A DNA stretch of 48,809 bases from JAGXQV01 sp964527565 (GCA_964527565.1 CAZGOY010000023.1:1-48809); one strand, 5' to 3'. Counted from the stretch's first letter, positions 6,360 through 17,577 are shown. A program made the numbers and translations. The notes: generated from the letters alone by a model not told the origin.

Positions 6360-7448
6360 TCAGGGAACCGGGGTGAGGGTTTGCCGCACCAGCGAACAGA
6401 TCATTTTTTCCTCGTCGGCGGGGATGTTGAGTATCGGTTTGTGTCCCTGGTAATTGAGCACCAGGTCGTTGTCGTAGTTGGCGTAATGGTCGAGCTTGAA
6501 GCCGAGGAAGGCCAGCGGGCCGCAGATCATGAAGCGCAGCAGGAAGGCGTGTTCGCCGATGCCGCCGGTGAACACCAGCGCGTCGATGCCGCCCGCCTTG
6601 GCGGCCAGCGCGCCGATGGCGGCGCGCACCTGGCGGCAGAAGTATTCCATGGCGAAAGTGGCGGGTGCGCTACGGCTTTCCACCAGCGCCGACATTTCAC
6701 TGTCCTGGCCGTCCGACAGGGCCAGCAGCCCCATGCGATGATAGACCAGGTCGCTCAATTCCTCATTGCTGTAGCGCCGCGCCAGTTCCAGCATCACGCC
6801 GGGGTCGAGGTCGCCGCTACGCGTACCCATAACGATGCCGCCCGCCGGGGTGTAGCCCATGGTGGTGTCCGCCGACTTCAAGTTTTCCAGCAGGCACAGG
6901 CTGGCGCCGCTGCCCAGGTGCGCCACCACCACGCGCCCGCGCGCCTGCTCGCCGAGCAAACCCGGCAGCACGCCGGCGATATGGGCGTAGTTCAGGCCGT
7001 GAAAGCCGTAACGCCGCAGTCCCAGTTCGCGCGGGAGCGGCAGGCGCCAGGCGAGCTCCGGCAGGGTGGCGTGAAAGGCGGTGTCGAAACAGGCGATTTG
7101 CGGCACGTCGAAACGCGCCCGGCACAAGTCCACGCCCAGCAGGTTGCCCGGCATGTGCAGCGGGGCCAGATGGGTGAGGCTTTCCAGGCGCGCGCGTTCC
7201 GGGCCATCCACCAGGCGCGCGGGATCGGCGATGTCGCCGCCATGGACGAAACGGTGGCCGATCGCGGCGGGGCGGTCATCGCCCAGGTCGCTTAACAGCT
7301 GGTCGAAAGCCTGTGCGTGGTCGCGCGCGCCTTGCGCCTGGCCGATGTGCGGGTAGCGGAAGTCGCGGCGCGTGCCGTCGTCCGCGCGGAACAGGCTGGC
7401 CTTGAGGCTGGAAGAGCCGCTGTTGACGGTGAGGATGCTGGAAGACAT
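6360..7448 (-). CDS. ackA: Acetate kinase
   Basis: This 362-residue ASKHA-fold kinase interconverts acetyl phosphate + ADP and acetate + ATP. Motifs are NSGSSSLK near the N-terminus, HRFVHGG, FDTAFHATLP, RYGFHGLNYAHI, AHLGSGASL, GIVMGTRSGDLDPG and FTGGIGEHA. It is about 35-40 residues shorter than the common ~400-residue form, and the usual HGTSH segment reads HGLNY, as in the divergent acetate kinases found next to phosphoketolases (family knowledge, not verified). Its start lies only 6 bases past the glgP stop, so they are co-transcribed. It would harvest ATP from acetyl phosphate made by Xfp upstream. Confidence 0.94.
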   Translation of the reverse strand: MSSSILTVNSGSSSLKASLFRADDGTRRDFRYPHIGQAQGARDHAQAFDQLLSDLGDDRPAAIGHRFVHGGDIADPARLVDGPERARLESLTHLAPLHMPGNLLGVDLCRARFDVPQIACFDTAFHATLPELAWRLPLPRELGLRRYGFHGLNYAHIAGVLPGLLGEQARGRVVVAHLGSGASLCLLENLKSADTTMGYTPAGGIVMGTRSGDLDPGVMLELARRYSNEELSDLVYHRMGLLALSDGQDSEMSALVESRSAPATFAMEYFCRQVRAAIGALAAKAGGIDALVFTGGIGEHAFLLRFMICGPLAFLGFKLDHYANYDNDLVLNYQGHKPILNIPADEEKMICSLVRQTLTPVP

Positions 7449-7454
7449 GGTGGT

Positions 7455-9965
<2,511 letters not shown>

Positions 9966-9989
9966 GATGGGTTCTCCATTGTTTATCCC

Positions 9990-10080
9990 GAACATTTCAT
10001 AAAAATTCGGCCTTGTTGGTGGGAGGGGGCTTGCCCCCGAGCTTTTTCGTTCGGCATGTGAAAAGTCAAAATCTCGCGGC
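9990..10080. repeat. REPIN-like palindromic element, copy 3 (one arm)
   Basis: TTTCATAAAAA at 9995-10005 and the arm GTGGGAGGGGGCTTGCCCC (from 10019 through the GAG at 10041) match the family. The expected right arm is degenerate and replaced by a second variant ending in CCGCTCCCAC near 10124. It occupies most of the gap between the OFA transporter and glgP and overlaps the glgP leader. Confidence 0.7.
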
Positions 10081-10142
10081 CATACCCGACAGCCTGTCGG
10101 CTTGGGCACAAGAGTCCGCTCCCACAGAGTTGGGCTGCGCCA

Positions 10143-11432
10143 TCACGCGCCGAGCGCGCTCGTCAGTTTTGCCTTGCGCCACGAGGACAGTTTCCCCTCC
10201 CCCATGAACAGCAGGGGCAGGACGGCACCCGCGAGCAGCAGGCCGCCTGCCACCACGAAAGAGGTCGTATACGTGCCGCTGGCAGCCTGGAGCGCTGCCG
10301 AGAGCTTGCTCATGACGAAACCGCCGACCCCCCAGGCGGTGAACAGCAGCCCGTAGTTGGCACCGAAATTGCGCAAGCCCCACATATCCTTGGCGAAGGC
10401 GGGAAACAGCGACAGGTTGGCGCCGTAATTGAAGCCGATCAGGGTGGCGAGGCACACGATGAGCAGCGGCGAAGCGGACGAGAGACCGAAGGCTGCCACG
10501 AACATCAGCGCAGCCTGGAGCAGGAACACCCCGGCCAGCACGCTTTCCCGGCTGAAACGATCCGACAGCATGCCCGCCAGGATGCGCCCGGCAGCGTTGC
10601 CCACGGCCAGGATGGCGACGGCGAGAAAGGCGCTTTCCCCCATGCTCAGCTTGGCCATGCCGGAAATGCTGCCGATCACCATCAACCCCGCCCCCGCGCC
10701 GATGAAGTACAACAGCCACAGCAGCCAGAACTGGCCGCTCTTCAACAGGCGCATGGTGCACCCCGGCCCGTGCGGCTCGGGGTGATGAAGGTGCGGGTTT
10801 TTGGCCGCGGCGGCGTGCGCTTCCGCCGGGGTGTGGCGTGGAGCCGGAACCGTCAACAGCAGGGAGAGCGGCAACACCGTCGCCAGCACCCCGGCGCTGA
10901 ACAGCAGCATGGTGTGCAGCAGGCCGTAATGGCCCACCAGATAGGTGGCCAGCGGCGCGATGTAGGCCGAAGCCAGGCCGAAGCCGGCCACCACCACACC
11001 GGTTACCAGGCCGCTGCGCGCCGGCGGAAACCACTTCAGCGCGGCGGGCGTCACCGCCGCATAGCCGAAGGCGATACCCGCGCCCACCAGGCCGCCGAAG
11101 CCGATCACCCAGATCCAGTAGTCCGCCGAATGGGACAGCAGGGCAAAGCCCAGGCTCACCAGCACCCCGCCGGTGGCCGCAGTGATACGCGGCCCGGCGA
11201 GGTCCTGCATGCGCCCGGCGAGGATCATGGTAAAGGCGAACACCAGGCAGGCCACCGCGTAGGGATCGTTGACGGATGCCGGGTTCCAGTCGAAAGCACC
11301 GGGCGCGCCGCTGCCGATGCTGGCCTTGATGGCATCCTTGAAAATGCTCCAGGCGTACAGCACTCCCAGCGCCAGGTTGATGCCCACCCCGGCGCCGGCG
11401 ACGATGATGCCCTTGTTCATGTGATGAGACAT
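10143..11432 (-). CDS. MFS transporter, oxalate/formate antiporter (OFA) type
   Basis: This is a 429-residue, 12-helix permease. The start at 11432 follows AAGGAAA closely. The N-terminal GAGVGINLALGVLYAWSIFKDAI, then AGRMQDLAGPR in loop 2-3 and FGYAAVTPAALKWFPPARSGLVTG match OFA/YhjX-like monocarboxylate carriers. A His-rich central loop (about residues 200-225, HHPEPHGPG) joins the two halves. It lies between xfp and glgP on the same strand. Export of acetate, lactate or formate would fit the fermentative neighbours, but the substrate is inferred. Confidence 0.85.
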   Translation of the reverse strand: MSHHMNKGIIVAGAGVGINLALGVLYAWSIFKDAIKASIGSGAPGAFDWNPASVNDPYAVACLVFAFTMILAGRMQDLAGPRITAATGGVLVSLGFALLSHSADYWIWVIGFGGLVGAGIAFGYAAVTPAALKWFPPARSGLVTGVVVAGFGLASAYIAPLATYLVGHYGLLHTMLLFSAGVLATVLPLSLLLTVPAPRHTPAEAHAAAAKNPHLHHPEPHGPGCTMRLLKSGQFWLLWLLYFIGAGAGLMVIGSISGMAKLSMGESAFLAVAILAVGNAAGRILAGMLSDRFSRESVLAGVFLLQAALMFVAAFGLSSASPLLIVCLATLIGFNYGANLSLFPAFAKDMWGLRNFGANYGLLFTAWGVGGFVMSKLSAALQAASGTYTTSFVVAGGLLLAGAVLPLLFMGEGKLSSWRKAKLTSALGA

Positions 11433-11479
11433 AGTTTCCTTTCCACAAAGGTGATTCTTCATTCACCCAAAATAATTCT

Positions 11480-11647
11480 ACTTTGTCAGATTGACATGCA
11501 ACGGTTTTGGCTCCCTCCCCCAACGGGGGAGGGTTGGGGTGGGGGCGTTAAATCAAGCGGTTGAATGATTTGCTCGCCCCCATCCTGTCCTTCCCCCGTG
11601 GGGGGAAGGGACGTTCTAACACCCTTTGTCTTGAAATCTGACAAAGT
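11480..11647. repeat. Palindromic 168-bp MITE/REPIN-like element
   Basis: Perfect 13-base terminal inverted repeats (ACTTTGTCAGATT at 11480-11492 and its complement at 11635-11647) enclose two inverted copies of a G/C-rich hairpin unit (11511-11547 and 11574-11612) with a short AT-rich centre. It is unrelated to the GTAGGAGG family. It has no coding capacity, so any mobility would be supplied in trans. It fills much of the 308-bp gap between xfp and the OFA transporter. Confidence 0.7.
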
Positions 11648-11680
11648 GGAAATAACCCATTAGCGGAAAACTCAGATATT

Positions 11681-11701
11681 CCCCCTCTTTGCAAAAGGGG
11701 G
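11681..11701 (-). terminator. Hairpin after xfp, possible terminator
   Basis: CCCCC at 11681-11685 pairs with GGGGG at 11697-11701 with an A/T inner stem, about 40 bases past the xfp stop. There is no clear T tract on the minus strand, so termination may be partial. Confidence 0.4.
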
Positions 11702-11740
11702 AGGCCCGCTGAATTTTTGAATGGATACGCTGGGTTCTTT

Positions 11741-14125
11741 TCAATACGGCCACGTCCAGCCATCCACCTCCGGCAGGTCGGTGCCGTGCTCGTAGGCGTA
11801 GTTGCGGCACTCGATCTGCTTGTCGCGCAGTTTTTCCTTCACATGCGCCCCGGCCACGCGCAGCGCCGGAATACGGTCGATGGCGTCGATGGCCAGGCTG
11901 AAACGGTCGATTTCGTTCTGGATCGCCAGTTCCAGCGGGGTGTTGATGCTGCCCTTTTCCTTGTAGCCGCGCACGTGCATGTTACCGTGGTTGGTGCGGC
12001 GGTAGGCCAGGCGGTGGATCAGCCAGGGGTAGCCGTGGAAGTTGAAGATCACCGGCCTGTCCACCGTGAACAGGCTGTCGAAATCCTTGTCGGACAAGCC
12101 GTGCGGGTGCTCGCTGGGCGGCGTCAGCTTGTACAGATCGACAACGTTGACGAAGCGGATTTTCAGGCTGGGGAAGCTTTCGCGCAGCAGCACCACCGCC
12201 GCCAGCGCTTCCTTGGTGGGAATGTCGCCGGCGCTGGCCATCACCAGGTCGGGTTCGCAGCCTTCGTCGTTGCTGGCCCAGTCCCAGATGCCGATGCCCT
12301 TGGTGCAGTGCTTGATGGCGGCATCCATGTCGAGGAATTGCAGGTGCTTCTGCTTGTCGCAGACGATAACGTTGATGTAGTCGGTGCTCTTCAGGCAGTG
12401 GTCGGATACCGTCAGCAGGCAATTGACGTCGGGCGGCAGATAGATGCGCGTGACCGCCGGGCTTTTGTTGACCACCAGATCGAGAAAGCCGGGGTCCTGG
12501 TGGGTGAAGCCGTTGTGGTCCTGGCGCCACACCGTCGAGGTGATGAGCAGGTTGAGCGAGGACACCGGCGCGCGCCACGCCACTTCCTTGGACATCGCCA
12601 GCCACTTGGCGTGCTGGTTGAACATCGAGTCGATGACATGGACGAAGGCTTCGTAGGTGGAGAAAAAGCCGTGGCGCCCGGTGAGCAGATAGCCTTCCAG
12701 CCAGCCTTCCAGGGTGTGCTCGGAAAGCATCTCCATGACGCGCCCGTCGGGTGAGAGCTCGCCGCCGGCGGCATCTTCCGGCAACATTTCGGCCATCCAG
12801 GTTTTCTTGCTGACTTCGTAAATGTCGTCGAGCTTGTTGGAACTGTTTTCGTCCGGGCCGAAGACGCGGAAATTGTTCATGTTCTGGCGCATGATGTCGC
12901 GCAGGAACTTCCCCAACGGGCGGGTGTTTTCCGCCGTGGCGGCGCCCGGCTTGAGCACTTCCTGGGCATAGTCCCGATAGTCCGGCATGCGCAGGGCGCG
13001 GCGCAGGACACCGCCGTTGGCGTGCGGGTTGGCGCTCATGCGGCGGTTGCCGACGGGGGCCAGCGCTTTCAGTTCGGGGCGCAGCTTGCCGTTTTCGTCG
13101 AACAGCTCTTCCGGCCGGTAGCTCTTCAGCCAGTCCTCCAGCTGTTTCAGGTGCGCGGGGTTGTTTTTCACATCATTGATCGGCACCTGGTGCGCGCGCC
13201 AGAAGCCTTCCACCTTCTTGCCGTCCACCGTCTTCGGCCCGGTCCAGCCCTTGGGCGAGCGCAGCACGATCATCGGCCAGCGCGGACGCACCGGCTTGCC
13301 GCCGGCACGCGCATCCACCTGGATGCGGCGGATGTCCAGCAGGCACTGCTCCAGGGTGGCGGCCATTTTCTCGTGCATCAGCGCCGGGTCGTCGCCCTCG
13401 ACGAAATGCGGCGTCCAGCCGTAGCCCTGGAACAGTTTTTCCAGCTCGTCGTGGGAAATGCGCGACAGCAGGGAGGGATTGTTGATCTTGTAGCCGTTCA
13501 GATGCAGGATCGGCAGCACCGCGCCGTCGCGTGCCGGGTTGAGAAACTTGTTGGAATGCCAGGAGGTCGCCAGCGGCGCGGTTTCCGCCTCGCCGTCACC
13601 GACCATCACCGCCACCAGCAGGTCGGGGTTGTCGTAGGCGGCCCCGAAGGCGTGGGAAATGCTGTAGCCGAGTTCGCCGCCCTCGTGGATCGAGCCCGGC
13701 GTTTCCGGCGTGCAATGGCTGCCGATGCCGCCGGGAAAGGAAAATTCCTTGAAGAACTGGCGCATGCCTTCCTCGTCCTCGCCCTTGTTGGGATAGATTT
13801 CGCTGTAAGTGCCTTCCAGGTAGACCGGCGCCAGGATGCCGGGCGCACCGTGGCCGGGGCCGGCGAGAAAAATCGCGTCTTGATCGTATTCGCGGATCAG
13901 CCGGTTGAGATGCGCGTAAGTGAAGCTCAAGCCCGGACTCGCGCCCCAGTGGCCCAGCAGGCGGCTCTTGACGTGCTCGGGACGCAGCGCTTCCTTGAGC
14001 AGGGGATTGTCGCGCAGGTAGATCATGCCGGCGGCCAGGTAATTGCAGGCGCGCCACCAGGCGTCGATGGCGTGCAGTTCGCTGGCGGAGAGGGTCGGGT
14101 TGGCGGTGGCGCTCATGTCGTTCAT
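11741..14125 (-). CDS. xfp: Phosphoketolase (xylulose-5-P/fructose-6-P)
   Basis: This 794-residue TPP enzyme splits xylulose-5-phosphate or fructose-6-phosphate with phosphate into acetyl phosphate and an aldose phosphate. The TPP-binding GDGEAET is at about residues 176-182; LGHWGASPGLSFTYAHLN, GPGHGAPG, and SHCTPETPGSIHEGGELGY are family hallmarks. The ATG at 14125 has AGGAA with 8 bases of spacing. Length is typical. It is preceded by a small cysteine-rich gene 34 bases upstream on the same strand, and acetate kinase follows further along, giving an acetyl phosphate to acetate ATP-yielding route. Confidence 0.97.
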   Translation of the reverse strand: MNDMSATANPTLSASELHAIDAWWRACNYLAAGMIYLRDNPLLKEALRPEHVKSRLLGHWGASPGLSFTYAHLNRLIREYDQDAIFLAGPGHGAPGILAPVYLEGTYSEIYPNKGEDEEGMRQFFKEFSFPGGIGSHCTPETPGSIHEGGELGYSISHAFGAAYDNPDLLVAVMVGDGEAETAPLATSWHSNKFLNPARDGAVLPILHLNGYKINNPSLLSRISHDELEKLFQGYGWTPHFVEGDDPALMHEKMAATLEQCLLDIRRIQVDARAGGKPVRPRWPMIVLRSPKGWTGPKTVDGKKVEGFWRAHQVPINDVKNNPAHLKQLEDWLKSYRPEELFDENGKLRPELKALAPVGNRRMSANPHANGGVLRRALRMPDYRDYAQEVLKPGAATAENTRPLGKFLRDIMRQNMNNFRVFGPDENSSNKLDDIYEVSKKTWMAEMLPEDAAGGELSPDGRVMEMLSEHTLEGWLEGYLLTGRHGFFSTYEAFVHVIDSMFNQHAKWLAMSKEVAWRAPVSSLNLLITSTVWRQDHNGFTHQDPGFLDLVVNKSPAVTRIYLPPDVNCLLTVSDHCLKSTDYINVIVCDKQKHLQFLDMDAAIKHCTKGIGIWDWASNDEGCEPDLVMASAGDIPTKEALAAVVLLRESFPSLKIRFVNVVDLYKLTPPSEHPHGLSDKDFDSLFTVDRPVIFNFHGYPWLIHRLAYRRTNHGNMHVRGYKEKGSINTPLELAIQNEIDRFSLAIDAIDRIPALRVAGAHVKEKLRDKQIECRNYAYEHGTDLPEVDGWTWPY

Positions 14126-14159
14126 GCGGAAGGTTCCTGGAATTGAGAAAGAAATTAGG

Positions 14160-14423
14160 TTAAGAGGCGAAAGTCCAATGCGGGCAGCCGTTACCGGAAA
14201 CCGGCGAGGTCAGCGCGCCGGAAACGCCTGCAGAACGGGATTCGACGGCCTTGTGGCGGCAAATACCCTTGGAGTTGTCCAGGCAGATGAAGTTCTTGCG
14301 CCCGTTGCGCTCGCGCGGCCCCTTCCAGTTGGAGCAGTTCCCGCACAGGCTTTCACCGGTGCCCAGCGGAATGAACTGAATGGAAAGGGGGAGTGTGGAT
14401 GCAAAGTTTTCAGATGCGCTCAT
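14160..14423 (-). CDS. Cysteine-rich 87-aa protein ahead of phosphoketolase
   Basis: This is an 87-residue hypothetical. The ATG at 14423 has GAGGTG six bases upstream. Five cysteines are arranged as CGNC (27, 30), FICLDN (47), GICRH (55) and GCPHW (80), suggesting a zinc or iron-sulfur binding fold, possibly rubredoxin-like or high-potential-like in spacing, but no family is recognised. No signal peptide is seen. It lies 34 bases upstream of xfp and probably shares its transcript. The gap 14424-14671 upstream shows no clear promoter or other gene. Confidence 0.65.
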   Translation of the reverse strand: MSASENFASTLPLSIQFIPLGTGESLCGNCSNWKGPRERNGRKNFICLDNSKGICRHKAVESRSAGVSGALTSPVSGNGCPHWTFAS

Positions 14424-14671
14424 GGTATCACCTCGTTCGCTGGTTGAAGGCCCTGCCCCATCGCGGTTGTCGGCCCGGAAACGCAGAGTAGCGGCCTTGT
14501 GTAACAACTCTGTGACAGAAAAGCGAATTTTCCATTTCGCGGCAAAATCGTCGCCAGAAAAGCCACGGCCACCGATTCGCATCCATTCAGGTTAACGGAA
14601 ATGACGGCTGGAGTTCAGCGAAAATTGTGAGGCAAGATCAGGCAGGGGACGGGAGAGGTGTGCTTTAATTG

Positions 14672-14696
14672 CCCCCCGCTCCGGTAGAGCGGGGGG
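14672..14696 (-). terminator. Strong hairpin downstream of higBA
   Basis: A perfect 10-base-pair stem CCCCCCGCTC/GAGCGGGGGG with a 5-base loop starts 12 bases after the higA stop. On the minus strand it is followed by AATTAAA rather than a T run, so it is a terminator-like or mRNA-stabilising structure. Confidence 0.5.
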
Positions 14697-14708
14697 ATGG
14701 CTTGATTA

Positions 14709-15005
14709 TCAGGCCGTTGCAGCGTGACGAACGGCCACTTTCGCCCGGCCACGTTGCTCGGCCTGCCACAGATCATAGGAAATCTGGCCCTTCAGCCAAC
14801 TTTCCGCACTCGGGCCGTCGAGCCATGCCTCCAGGCGCAAGGCAAGATCAACGCTAATACCGGCCTTGCCGTTCAGCACGCGAGAGAGTGTGACGCGGTT
14901 GACGCCGAGTTCCTGTGCCGCTTGGGTCACAGTCAATCCCAGCGCGGGCAGCACATCCTCCCGCAAGGTTTCGCCTGGGTACGGCGGATTGTGCATTCTG
15001 GTCAT
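14709..15005 (-). CDS. higA: HigA-family antitoxin
   Basis: This 98-residue XRE-type antitoxin has an N-terminal NPPYPGETLREDVLPALGL typical of HigA, then a helix-turn-helix (VTQAAQELGVNRVTLSRVLNG, about residues 25-47) and ISVDLALRLEAWLDG. The ATG at 15005 follows GGAGG closely. It is the second gene of the operon, 17 bases after the toxin, the usual order for higBA. It would neutralise HigB and repress the palindromic promoter upstream of higB. Confidence 0.93.
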   Translation of the reverse strand: MTRMHNPPYPGETLREDVLPALGLTVTQAAQELGVNRVTLSRVLNGKAGISVDLALRLEAWLDGPSAESWLKGQISYDLWQAEQRGRAKVAVRHAATA

Positions 15006-15022
15006 ATATCCTCCATCTTAAT

Positions 15023-15301
15023 TCAGTGGTAATCCCGGTAATCGACCAGGATCGCGTCTTCGTCCTCAAAGACAAAAGTCATGCGCCAGTTGCCATTGAC
15101 CGTCACCGACCAATGCCCCGCCAGATCGCCGGATAGCGGATGTAACTTCCACCCAGGCATATTCATCCCGCGCGGGCTTGCGACGTCATTCAATTGCCGC
15201 AGTTGCCGTGCCAAGCGGGGCGCGTGATCTGGCCGTATACCCGACTTGTTGCCAGTCTCGAAGAACGACTGCAACCCCTTGTGCTTGAAATGCTTGATCA
15301 T
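15023..15301 (-). CDS. higB: HigB/RelE-superfamily toxin
   Basis: This 92-residue ribosome-dependent mRNase has the ending GDLAGHWSVTVNGNWRMTF then DAILVDYRDYH, the normal HigB/YoeB-like core with the basic residues and C-terminal Tyr-Arg-Asp-Tyr-His expected. The ATG at 15301 has no Shine-Dalgarno sequence and lies about 6 bases after a -10 box, so the transcript may be leaderless. An intact antitoxin gene follows. Confidence 0.92.
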   Translation of the reverse strand: MIKHFKHKGLQSFFETGNKSGIRPDHAPRLARQLRQLNDVASPRGMNMPGWKLHPLSGDLAGHWSVTVNGNWRMTFVFEDEDAILVDYRDYH

Positions 15302-15307
15302 GCGAAC

Positions 15308-15336
15308 ATTGTAGCGTTACGCGCTACGTGCGGCAA
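15308..15336 (-). promoter_or_regulatory. higBA promoter with palindromic operator
   Basis: On the minus strand, TTGCCG (15336-15331), a 17-base spacer and TACAAT (15313-15308) form a good sigma-70 promoter. The near palindrome GTAGCGCGTAACGCTAC (15327-15311) fills the spacer and overlaps the -10, ideal for repression by HigA. The -10 box lies only 6 bases ahead of the ATG. Confidence 0.75.
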
Positions 15337-15472
15337 TCGCTGAAAACTGTCGCACTCCTGCGCAGGCATTTTTTGGCAACCGGGGGAAACATTGGCTGAG
15401 GCAATTGAAATTGAACCGTGCTGATGCGTTGGAAGCTGTGGGTAATAATTTCGAAGAGCTATCGATAGCCGT

Positions 15473-15544
15473 ATGAAGTTGCGGGATTTGCTGACGCAGC
15501 TTGCCACGCACGGCTGCGCATTACTCCGCGAAGGCGCTGCTTGA
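15473..15544 (+). pseudogene. hicA remnant (N-terminal 23 codons)
   Basis: The short frame MKLRDLLTQLATHGCALLREG matches the N-terminus of the HicA family up to just before the catalytic Gly-Ser-His, then stops. No hicB follows. A 12-base perfect palindrome GCTATCGATAGC (15458-15469) lies just upstream and could be its old operator. Probably a toxin-antitoxin relic; too short for certainty. Confidence 0.45.
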
Positions 15545-15630
15545 GAAGCCGTCTGCAAGCCCCTTCACGAAAGCGTCATATCCGCCTGCTAATTTTCCCG
15601 CTGCCATTTGGCGTTCCAGGAATCCGGATC

Positions 15631-17577
15631 ATGACAAGCGCATCCCACCTCCATCCCGCTTCACCGCAGCCGGCATCCCGCCACGGCAACCACGCGAAAC
15701 TGCTGCGCGTGGCCTACGACGTACTCGAAAACCGGCGCCTGACACCGCTGTTCCAGCCGATCATCGACATGCAGGGCGGCGCCATCGCGGGTTACGAAGG
15801 GCTGGTGCGCGGCCCCTCCGACAGCCCCTTGCATTCGCCGGTCAAGCTGCTCAAGCTGGCGCGCCAGTCGGGGCTGGCGTATGAAGTGGAAAAACTGTGT
15901 TGCCAGGTGCTCATGGCACGCTTTGTCGAACTTCAGTTGCCGGGCAGCCTGTTCGTCAATTTCAGCCCGGAAGTACTGATGCAGGAAAAATTCCGCGAAA
16001 GCGACATTGTGGAGGCGGTGCGCCTGCACAACCTGGCGCCGGAAAACGTGGTCATCGAACTGACGGAAAGCGAGCCGGTTTACGAATACAACCTGGAAGT
16101 GCTGCTGGAAGTCGCCATGCACTACCAGTCGCTGGGCTTCAAGATCGCCATCGACGATCTCGGTGACGGGCTTTCCAGCCCGCGCATGTGGTCGGAACTG
16201 CGGCCCGAATTTGTCAAGATCGACCGGCACTTCATCCAGAACATCGACAAGGACCCGGTCAAGGCGCAATTCGTCGAAGCATTGCGCGAGGCCGTTGCCG
16301 GCACGGGCTGCCAGGTGATCGCGGAAGGCATCGAAACCCATGCCGAACTGATGCTGGTGCACCGGCTCGGCGTTCCCCTGGGCCAGGGTTACCACATTGC
16401 CCGTCCCTCCGAGGCCCCTTCTCCGGTGATTTCCGCCGAGGTGGCCCAACCCCTGCGCGGCCCCGGCGGAAACACCCGGGATACCGGCATCAGCAAGTGC
16501 AGCGTGGTCGAGGAAAAACTGCTCGTCAAGGCACACAGCGTTCCCCCGGACACCCCCAACGAGGTGGTTTTCCAGATGTTCGAAAGCGATCCGCAACTGC
16601 ACGCCATCGCGGTGGTTCAGGACGGCGTGCCGCTCGGCCTGGTCAACCGCCTCCAGTTGATCGACAGCTTCGCCCGGCCTTTTCGCCATGAACTGTACGG
16701 CAAGAAGCCCTGCCACAAATTCATGGACCGCGAACCGCTGATTGTGGACAAGAATATTTCCATCCAGGAATTGGGCTATCTGATTGCCGCCGCCGACCGC
16801 CGCCATTTGTCCAACGGCTTCATTTTTACCGAAAACGGGCGCTATCTCGGCATCGGCACCGGCCACGACCTGATGCGCGAAATCACCGAAATGCAGATTC
16901 TCGCCGCCCGCTATGCCAACCCGCTCACCCAGCTACCCGGCAACGTGCCGATCAGCGAGCACGTCAACACGCTGCTCGACAGCCATGCTCCGTTTTCTGT
17001 TTGCTATTGCGACCTCGACCACTTCAAACCGTTCAACGACGTCTACGGCTTCAGCCAGGGCGACGCGATGATCCAGATGACCGGCAAGGCGTTGGCTGAA
17101 GTGTGTGACCCGGAGCTGGATTTTCTCGGCCACATCGGCGGCGACGACTTCATCATCCTGTTCCGTAGTGCGGACTGGGAAGCGCGCTGCCAGCGTGCCC
17201 TGGAAATATTCGGCGAAGCGGTCACCCAGTTTTTCAGTGTCGAAGACCGCGAAAAGGGCGGCTACGTCACCGAGAACCGGCGCGGAGAAAAGGAATTCCA
17301 CGCCCTGACCACCCTTTCCATCGGCGCGACCCTGGTCGAGCCGGGGATATTCCAGTCCTACATGGAAATTTCCGCAGTGGCATCGGAAACCAAGAAAATG
17401 GCCAAAAAAATCCCCGGCAACAGCCTCTACGTCAACAACCGCCACTACCCCGCCGCCGCGGCGCACGCGCCGGAGCAACATTCCCCGATGACCGAATGGC
17501 AGATGCCGCCAGGCAGGCGCATCATGCACAACAGCGTGAAAGCGCCGCTGCATCCGCCGCCCGCGGCGGTGCAGTAA
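15631..17577 (+). CDS. EAL-CBS-GGDEF cyclic-di-GMP protein
   Basis: This is a 648-residue cytosolic protein; the ATG at 15631 has AGGA 9 bases upstream. Order: EAL domain (about 30-280) with EGL at 56-58, NVVIELTES, IAIDDLGDG near 174, FVKIDRHFI and VIAEGIETH; a CBS pair (about 300-420); and a C-terminal GGDEF domain with HIGGDDF near 502-506. EGL in place of EAL and GGDDF in place of GGDEF are both tolerated in active enzymes, so dual synthase/phosphodiesterase activity is possible but not proven. The CBS pair suggests control by an adenine nucleotide. No membrane segments. Convergent with the arginase gene, separated by 6 bases. Confidence 0.9.
   Translation: MTSASHLHPASPQPASRHGNHAKLLRVAYDVLENRRLTPLFQPIIDMQGGAIAGYEGLVRGPSDSPLHSPVKLLKLARQSGLAYEVEKLCCQVLMARFVELQLPGSLFVNFSPEVLMQEKFRESDIVEAVRLHNLAPENVVIELTESEPVYEYNLEVLLEVAMHYQSLGFKIAIDDLGDGLSSPRMWSELRPEFVKIDRHFIQNIDKDPVKAQFVEALREAVAGTGCQVIAEGIETHAELMLVHRLGVPLGQGYHIARPSEAPSPVISAEVAQPLRGPGGNTRDTGISKCSVVEEKLLVKAHSVPPDTPNEVVFQMFESDPQLHAIAVVQDGVPLGLVNRLQLIDSFARPFRHELYGKKPCHKFMDREPLIVDKNISIQELGYLIAAADRRHLSNGFIFTENGRYLGIGTGHDLMREITEMQILAARYANPLTQLPGNVPISEHVNTLLDSHAPFSVCYCDLDHFKPFNDVYGFSQGDAMIQMTGKALAEVCDPELDFLGHIGGDDFIILFRSADWEARCQRALEIFGEAVTQFFSVEDREKGGYVTENRRGEKEFHALTTLSIGATLVEPGIFQSYMEISAVASETKKMAKKIPGNSLYVNNRHYPAAAAHAPEQHSPMTEWQMPPGRRIMHNSVKAPLHPPPAAVQ

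Noticed and set aside
9966..10109. N-terminal extension of glycogen phosphorylase
   Set aside because: It reads through the palindromic element and is not part of the conserved protein; the TTG at 9965 has a ribosome site.
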